Source of the DNA: Maribacter arenosus
GTDB lineage: Bacteria > Bacteroidota > Bacteroidia > Flavobacteriales > Flavobacteriaceae
DNA: 64,000 bases
Assembly (NCBI RefSeq): GCF_014610845.1
Contig: NZ_JABTCG010000005.1
Coordinates: 1-64,000, forward strand
Reading direction: 5' to 3'
Shown: in pieces, positions 59,079-64,000 of the stretch
Layout of the letters: each line of letters begins with the position of its first letter
How positions within the stretch are numbered: the first letter of the stretch is position 1
Translations under genes and position numbers: made by a program
The notes under the pieces: model-generated
The model's input: only the letters and a program-made list of their open reading frames with translations
Told to the model about the DNA's origin: nothing
Databases searched by the model: none

Positions 59079-61406
59079 TCACTTCTTGTATTTCTGGACC
59101 CTTTCATCATCTATGACCCCACTCCAGTTCATGCCAAAGGCAAAATCATATTCATTGCCTGCGGAATCAGTATATACAGCCATGTCAAAAGGCACATCTT
59201 CGAACTGTTTTTCGACTACACGCATATTCTCGGGCATCTGCATGGGTAAAAGTGCCGAAGGTTCCACCATTCCGGAAATAATATCGAACAGTGCCTGATC
59301 TTGCACGCCGAAATTCAACAGGAGGGCCGAGGCGTCCTTTTCAATTTCCGAGAACACCATGGGGTTCGTAGTGGTAACCGAAACCAGTACCGGCTTACCT
59401 TTCATTTTAGCCTTGGTTTCCTTAACCAATTGGGCATCTGTCTTATTGGCCGTTGTGGTCGATTTGTTCTTATAGCCCCTATCGTTAAAATTTTCCAAGG
59501 GGTCCCCGCCAGCAATACTATGATCGCGTGCCTCGGTCGCTTTATAATCGCCATATTGGAGACTAATGGGAATGTAGCCATTGCCCCCTTTTTCCACATC
59601 CGCCTTATCATAACCGATAGTGGCGACCGGGTTTTGGATAAATACAAAAGCCATATCCGCTTCCCCTGGATTGTCGGTTACATTAAAATATTTCTTCGCT
59701 AGTTCGATGCTCACAGGATAATCGGTTGAAGCCGGTATTTCCATCCCCAAAAAATTTCGGCTTGCAGGCACATAACGCTTGGGAATATATACCGTTTTCT
59801 TGTCCTTAACCGGGAGTAGATTGTCTGTGTTTTTTAGTAAAACGATTGATTTTATTTGGGTCTCGTACCCTGCCTTCATGAATTCGGGTTTGCCGACGAT
59901 ACTTTTGGTTTCCAAAGGATCCAAATATGGATTTTCAAAAGCACCGACCCTAAAAATATTCTTCAAAAGGCGTACGGCGGATTGCTCCATTCTAGCGCGC
60001 ATTTTGTTTTCGCCATGTTCTTTTACACCCATTACATAGGCTTCCAATACGGGCTTGGCATCATTGTTTCCTCCAAATTGGTCTACACCTGCCATCAATA
60101 GTTTATAATGGCGTTCAGCAATGCTCAAGTTTTCAACGCCCCACGATTTTCCGTCAATAAAGATATCCATAGCCTTATGGTCCCGGGTAATCAACCAATC
60201 GGTGCAAACTACGCCGTCGTAACCATATTTTTCGCGCAGCAAATCGGTAATCAGATATTTGTTGTACGAGTTCCCCACGTTCTCCCCGTTTTTGGTATCC
60301 TGGTTCCAGGAAATGGTATAGTAGGGCATTACCGCTGAGGCCATTTTTGTAGGGCCATCCAGTTTAAAGGCACCCTCGGTAAACGGAATCAGATGGGCAT
60401 CAAAGTTATTGCCTGGATAAACGGCAAATTTTCCCGCACCGTAATGGGCATCCCGACCAGCTTCGCCCGAGCCGCCGCCCGGCCAATGTTTTACCATGGC
60501 GTTGACGCTGTGAAAGCCCCAGCCATTCGCGATTTCACTATCGCCCGTGGAAGTTTGGAAGCCATCGCAATAAGCCTGTGCCATTGCGGCGGATAGTTTC
60601 GGACTCTCGCCGAAAGTACCGCTGAAACGGGCCCATCGGGGTTCGGTTGCGATATCTACCTGTGGCGATAATGCCGTGGTAATGCCCAAGGCCCGATATT
60701 CCATTGAACCGATTGTAGCGAACTGTCGAACCACTTCAGGGTCAAAAGTAGCGGCCATTCCCAATGAACTGGGCCACATGGAAATTTCCCCGCCTGCCGC
60801 GGCATCATATTCCGCTTTGGCCTTTGTGCCATGTCTGGGGTCAGAACTATTGTTGGCAGGTATTCCTAATCCGGTTCCTTCGCAGAAGGCCTGCAATTTG
60901 TTGCTCCATTTTGCGGCAACTTCTGGAGATTGGACGGTGGTAACTAAAACATGCCTTAAGTTGTCAGTTTCCAAGAACTTCCGTTGTTGATCCGTAAGGG
61001 CCGAAGGATCTGTTACGCCCTCCTTATAAGATTGGCCATCATAGGTTCCCGCAAAATAGCCATCGGGTCTTGCGGGAATGGACTGATGGGCACTATACAA
61101 CATTAAACCTGCGATTTGTTCAACGGTCATTTTGGACGCCAAGTCTTTCGCCCGCTCATCGACTGGCAAGCGCCAATCTTCATAAGCATCCAATTCGCCG
61201 TTCTTGTTAAGGTCCTTAAAGGCGTATCGGTCAACGGTCAAAAGTTTTACCCCTGATTCTGGGTGATAACCCAACATACTCCCATCTTTGTTATTAATGC
61301 TTATGTACCCGTCATGTTGTTCGTTAGTAAACTTTTCACCACAACTGAACAATAAAAGCGCTAAAGAAGGGATCAAGGTCGCTAAAAATACTATTCTTGA
61401 CTTCAT
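59079..61406 (-). CDS. GH3 beta-glucosidase-type lipoprotein
   Basis: 775 residues from the Met at 61406. Lipobox LFSC (about 20-23). GH3 N-terminal barrel with WRLPVDERAKDLASKMT near 80, substrate motifs RDAHYGAGKF near 320, and nucleophile Asp in GVVCTDWLITRDHK near 390. Then the alpha/beta sandwich domain (VLLKNTDNLLPV near 520). It would hydrolyse beta-linked oligosaccharides outside the cytoplasm. It is followed upstream on the same strand by a sugar isomerase-like gene, which suggests a small carbohydrate locus. Confidence 0.9.
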   Translation of the reverse strand: MKSRIVFLATLIPSLALLLFSCGEKFTNEQHDGYISINNKDGSMLGYHPESGVKLLTVDRYAFKDLNKNGELDAYEDWRLPVDERAKDLASKMTVEQIAGLMLYSAHQSIPARPDGYFAGTYDGQSYKEGVTDPSALTDQQRKFLETDNLRHVLVTTVQSPEVAAKWSNKLQAFCEGTGLGIPANNSSDPRHGTKAKAEYDAAAGGEISMWPSSLGMAATFDPEVVRQFATIGSMEYRALGITTALSPQVDIATEPRWARFSGTFGESPKLSAAMAQAYCDGFQTSTGDSEIANGWGFHSVNAMVKHWPGGGSGEAGRDAHYGAGKFAVYPGNNFDAHLIPFTEGAFKLDGPTKMASAVMPYYTISWNQDTKNGENVGNSYNKYLITDLLREKYGYDGVVCTDWLITRDHKAMDIFIDGKSWGVENLSIAERHYKLLMAGVDQFGGNNDAKPVLEAYVMGVKEHGENKMRARMEQSAVRLLKNIFRVGAFENPYLDPLETKSIVGKPEFMKAGYETQIKSIVLLKNTDNLLPVKDKKTVYIPKRYVPASRNFLGMEIPASTDYPVSIELAKKYFNVTDNPGEADMAFVFIQNPVATIGYDKADVEKGGNGYIPISLQYGDYKATEARDHSIAGGDPLENFNDRGYKNKSTTTANKTDAQLVKETKAKMKGKPVLVSVTTTNPMVFSEIEKDASALLLNFGVQDQALFDIISGMVEPSALLPMQMPENMRVVEKQFEDVPFDMAVYTDSAGNEYDFAFGMNWSGVIDDERVQKYKK

Positions 61407-61433
61407 AAAGTTGTTTCTAAGAATATACAAGGC

Positions 61434-62312
61434 CTACTTAAAACCAATCTCCTTCAAACCCTCATGGCTGATCTTAATAGCCTCCAATGGTTTTAGATCA
61501 TCAAAGGTTCTGTCCTGTTCCACCATATAATATTTCATGCCAGACAATTCCTTATTTGCCAATATCCTAGCAAAATCGATTTGACCTTTGCCCACCGGTG
61601 CAAATCTACCTTGGTCATCCATGTCCTTGACATGCCAGATCTTGAATCTTTTAGGATATTTATTGAAATAGGCCACTGGATCCGCACCTGCCTTGGTCAC
61701 CCAATAGAGATCCATTTGGAAGTTCACATATTTAGGATCACAATGCTCCAATAAATAATCAATGGGGACAATACCCTCCGTATCTTTTAAATATTCAAAA
61801 TCATGGTTATGGTAGAGTAATTTCAAACCAGCTTTTTTGGCCTTCTTGCCTAATGTTGTCAGAATGTTGGCCAAATTTTCAGCACCTCCGGTCATGCCCA
61901 TGGTCCTGGTTTCACTATCTACTTTAAAAAGCCCCATAGGTGGTACTGGAATCACAAAATATTGAAAACCCGCAGCTTTTACATCGGCCATCATCGCATC
62001 GGCATTTTCCAAGGTAACCGAACCTTGATGGGTACTTATAGGATTGAGTCCAAGTTGCTTGACATAGGTTTTGAACTCAGCCGGAGTCATATTATAAAAT
62101 TTGCCATCAGAATATCCGGCCGCTTCTATATTTTTGTAGCCGGCATCGGCAACGGCCTTTAAGGTTGCCCGTGCGTCTTCACCCATAGCATCACGTACGG
62201 TATACAAGGCCAATCCTCCAAATTTTTCCTGTGCATGCGTCGTTAAAACGCCCATAAGAATAAAGGAAAGCACAAATCCCTTCACTAAATCGTTGAATTT
62301 TAATTTTCTCAT
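61434..62312 (-). CDS. Secreted xylose isomerase-like TIM-barrel protein
   Basis: 292 residues with a Sec signal (about 1-28, ending THAQ). TIM-barrel motifs of the sugar phosphate isomerase/epimerase family: YNHDFEYL (LYHNHDFEY near 178) and QMDLYWVTKAG (near 213) and HVKDMD (near 245), with His, Glu and Asp for a metal. Family members with a signal peptide are common in Bacteroidota PULs and act in the periplasm. It ends 27 bp before the GH3 gene start, so the two are an operon. Confidence 0.85.
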   Translation of the reverse strand: MRKLKFNDLVKGFVLSFILMGVLTTHAQEKFGGLALYTVRDAMGEDARATLKAVADAGYKNIEAAGYSDGKFYNMTPAEFKTYVKQLGLNPISTHQGSVTLENADAMMADVKAAGFQYFVIPVPPMGLFKVDSETRTMGMTGGAENLANILTTLGKKAKKAGLKLLYHNHDFEYLKDTEGIVPIDYLLEHCDPKYVNFQMDLYWVTKAGADPVAYFNKYPKRFKIWHVKDMDDQGRFAPVGKGQIDFARILANKELSGMKYYMVEQDRTFDDLKPLEAIKISHEGLKEIGFK

Positions 62313-62370
62313 TTTATCTAATTGTTTTAGTATTTATTAGTATTCTATTTTCTTTTAAGGTGGTCATCCT

Positions 62371-63093
62371 TTATTTAAAGCTATAGAGATATGGAGCTTT
62401 GTGGGCCTTACCCTGATATAGCTTTTCATGTCTTTCCAAGATGTTCATACCTAAAATACGACGTTGAAAGGTTGTTCTGCGTAAGTTTTCCCCTAAGATG
62501 GCCTCATACACCTGCTGCAGTTGTTTCATGGTAAATTTGGATGGTAACAGGTTCATACCCACCAACTTCTTCTCAATATTGTTCCGTAGTACATTCAAGG
62601 CTTTATCCACCATTTTTTCATGGTCCATCATCAATGGGGGCAATTCATCAATAGCATACCAATTAATACTATCTGACAACAAATCCGGTTTGAGAGTAAC
62701 TTTGTCGTAATTGATCAATGCATAGTAGGCAACGGAGATAAACCGATCTAACATCCATTTATTGGTATCCAAATCAAAGCTATTCCCTAACAAGATACGT
62801 TTCATGACATCGGAATCTGAACGCGTTAAACTTCCAAACGTATGGAACTGTTCAAAATATATTTTATCCAAGCCCGTACGTTCCAACACCCCCCTTTTAA
62901 CCGCATCATCCAAACTTTCATGCCGTTTCACAAATCCGCCTGGCAATGCGAACAATCCCGTATTATGATATTCTAAGATCAATATTTTCAATTGTTCGCC
63001 GTTGAAACCAAAAATGACGGAATCATAGGATAGATTGGGGATATAATCCTCATCTTCAATATTTCTTATAGCCTTTTTTGAATTCGAATCCAT
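62371..63093 (-). CDS. Nudix-domain transcription regulator (NrtR/AraR-like) with degenerate catalytic box
   Basis: 240 residues. The Nudix domain (about 20-150) has the box GGFVKRHESLDDAVKRGVLE, where the usual REVxEE is RGVLER, so two catalytic Glu are replaced and hydrolysis is unlikely. The C-terminal winged helix (about 165-240, SKFTMKQLQQVYEAIL, TTFQRRILGMNI) is as in NrtR and the Bacteroidota AraR-type sugar regulators. It probably binds a sugar-derived effector and represses the carbohydrate genes on either side. An inverted repeat upstream (63136-63160) is a candidate operator. Confidence 0.85.
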   Translation of the reverse strand: MDSNSKKAIRNIEDEDYIPNLSYDSVIFGFNGEQLKILILEYHNTGLFALPGGFVKRHESLDDAVKRGVLERTGLDKIYFEQFHTFGSLTRSDSDVMKRILLGNSFDLDTNKWMLDRFISVAYYALINYDKVTLKPDLLSDSINWYAIDELPPLMMDHEKMVDKALNVLRNNIEKKLVGMNLLPSKFTMKQLQQVYEAILGENLRRTTFQRRILGMNILERHEKLYQGKAHKAPYLYSFK

Positions 63094-63135
63094 ACTGACA
63101 TCAAATAAAAGACAAACCTGTGAGATAACAAAGTT

Positions 63136-63160
63136 TTATTGTAACAAAATGAGACAATAA
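63136..63160. promoter_or_regulatory. Candidate operator in the divergent gap before the second GH2 gene
   Basis: TTATTGT-N11-ACAATAA, a perfect 7-bp inverted repeat 43 bp before the regulator ATG and 164 bp before the GH2 gene. It fits a dimeric repressor such as the neighbouring Nudix-type regulator. It is not of the class I or II kind. Confidence 0.5.
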
Positions 63161-63323
63161 GATACTCAAGGTAAAAATCAAAAGCTATATTAACCGGGTT
63201 TCGATGCAAAAATGCCTACGTGAAATATACTGGAAATTTAATGTTTAGTAGTACCTTAGACTTCTTTAATTACGAATTTCCAAGGTTGAAGTTTTATCTT
63301 CATCCCTGCTAAAATGACCGAAC

Positions 63324-64000
63324 ATGCATCGCTTTACCTTGTTTTTACTTTGTACTATTATTTTTCCCATGACTTTTTTTTCGCAAGAGGTCGAATTTTA
63401 CCCGAGCGATTGGCAAAACCCCGCAATTTTTGAAAAGGGCCAAACCGCACCTCATGCCTTTCATATTCCCTTTGATTCTGAAACGTCAGCGCTGCGCAAT
63501 GACCCGGCAGAAAGTACTAATTATCAATTGCTGAATGGACAATGGGATTTTAAATGGGTATCAAAAGTGGATGAAGTTCCTGAAGGATTCTGGCAGCCAC
63601 AATTCAACACCAAAAGTTGGGACAAGATAAAAGTGCCCAGCAATTGGCAAATGGAAGGCTTTGGTCATCCAAAATTCAGGAATATCAGTCTGACTTTTGA
63701 GAGTGATCCGCCTCATATTCCGGAGTATTACAATCCAGTAGGATGCTACCGGCGTAACTTTACCGTCCCTCCATCTTGGGAAAACAAACAAATTAAATTA
63801 CGCTTCGAGGGCGTTAAATCGGCTACGTATGTATGGGTAAATGGCAAGCGTGTGGGTTATAACCAAGGCGGATTTGAACCTGCGGAATTCGACCTTACCC
63901 CGTTCGTTACAACTGGGGAAAATTCGTTGGCGGTCCAAGTGATTCGATTTAGTGATGGTTCCTATTTGGAGAATCAGGATATGTGGCGTTTATCCGGTAT
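63324..64000 (+). CDS. Second GH2 glycosidase gene (3' end outside window)
   Basis: At least 225 residues from ATG 63324, open at the window end. Signal peptide (about 1-19, ending TFFSQ). The GH2 sugar-binding domain is seen as LLNGQWDFKWV near 75, VPSNWQMEGFGHP near 109, NPVGCYRRNF near 138, and the LRFEGVKSATYVWVNGKRVG jelly-roll core near 155. The layout follows LacZ-type beta-galactosidases and differs from the one at 52086 in having no lipobox. The catalytic barrel is beyond the window. It is transcribed divergently from the Nudix-type regulator. Confidence 0.9.
   Translation, partial: MHRFTLFLLCTIIFPMTFFSQEVEFYPSDWQNPAIFEKGQTAPHAFHIPFDSETSALRNDPAESTNYQLLNGQWDFKWVSKVDEVPEGFWQPQFNTKSWDKIKVPSNWQMEGFGHPKFRNISLTFESDPPHIPEYYNPVGCYRRNFTVPPSWENKQIKLRFEGVKSATYVWVNGKRVGYNQGGFEPAEFDLTPFVTTGENSLAVQVIRFSDGSYLENQDMWRLSG

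Overview
The window looks like chromosomal DNA of a marine member of the Flavobacteriaceae (Bacteroidota). Evidence: low GC, almost no Shine-Dalgarno sequences, promoters with the Bacteroidota -7 element TAnnTTTG, many outer-membrane lipoproteins, TonB-receptor, FadL and TolC proteins, and two GH2 and one GH3 glycosidase genes. No rRNA, tRNA, CRISPR array or insertion sequence was seen.

Layout. 1-3.1 kb: 3' part of a multihaem cytochrome c with 72-residue tandem repeats, then a beta-barrel protein and an OB-fold lipoprotein. 3.2-6.3 kb: fused System II cytochrome c assembly factor CcsBA. 6.4-12.7 kb: tripartite RND efflux operon ending in a PII-like and a DUF2892 gene. 12.8-15 kb: upp, a decayed outer-membrane gene and a DUF2202 lipoprotein. 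15.2-19.5 kb: a sulfide:quinone oxidoreductase-like flavoprotein and cytochrome bd oxidase cydAB. 19.9-24.1 kb: a small Cys protein, a TonB receptor with a copper-receptor-like motif, and a FadL porin. 24.4-26.6 kb: SQR, TusE/DsrC-like and DsrE2 genes. 26.7-43 kb: a hydrogen island with a group 3d-like NAD-linked hydrogenase (HoxEF, HoxUY fusion, HoxH), a group 1d-like oxygen-tolerant membrane hydrogenase (HupSLC), both maturation proteases, HypABCDEF and a nickel-transporter-like protein. 43.4-48.9 kb: sulfite dehydrogenase with its cytochrome, a fatty-acid-hydroxylase-family protein, a dihaem lipoprotein, an HMA metallochaperone, a rhodanese and a Crp/Fnr regulator. 49-64 kb: a three-domain aminotransferase fusion, GH2 and GH3 enzymes, a cysteine-desulfurase-like enzyme, a sugar isomerase-like protein, a Nudix-type regulator and a second GH2 gene that runs off the end.

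How it fits together (inference). H2 would feed electrons to NAD+ (Hox) and, through HupC, to quinone. Sulfide would feed quinone through two SQR-like enzymes, with sulfane sulfur passed to DsrE2, TusE-like and rhodanese carriers. Sulfite would feed cytochrome c. Cytochrome bd would take quinol electrons under low oxygen or in the presence of sulfide. This is a compact lithoheterotrophic energy island. The step from sulfane sulfur to sulfite is not in the window.

The most striking new signal is regulatory. Two classes of Crp/Fnr-type palindrome, GTAAC-N4-GTTAC (class I) and ATGAY-N4-RTCAT (class II), lie upstream of most of the energy genes. At nearly every one, the box centre is 36.5 bp (sometimes 37.5 bp) from the last base of a TAnnTTTG-like element, which is class II activator geometry. 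One such promoter appears to drive not a protein but a terminated ~130-nt RNA. That RNA is related to two other intergenic elements, each lying upstream of a box-carrying gene.
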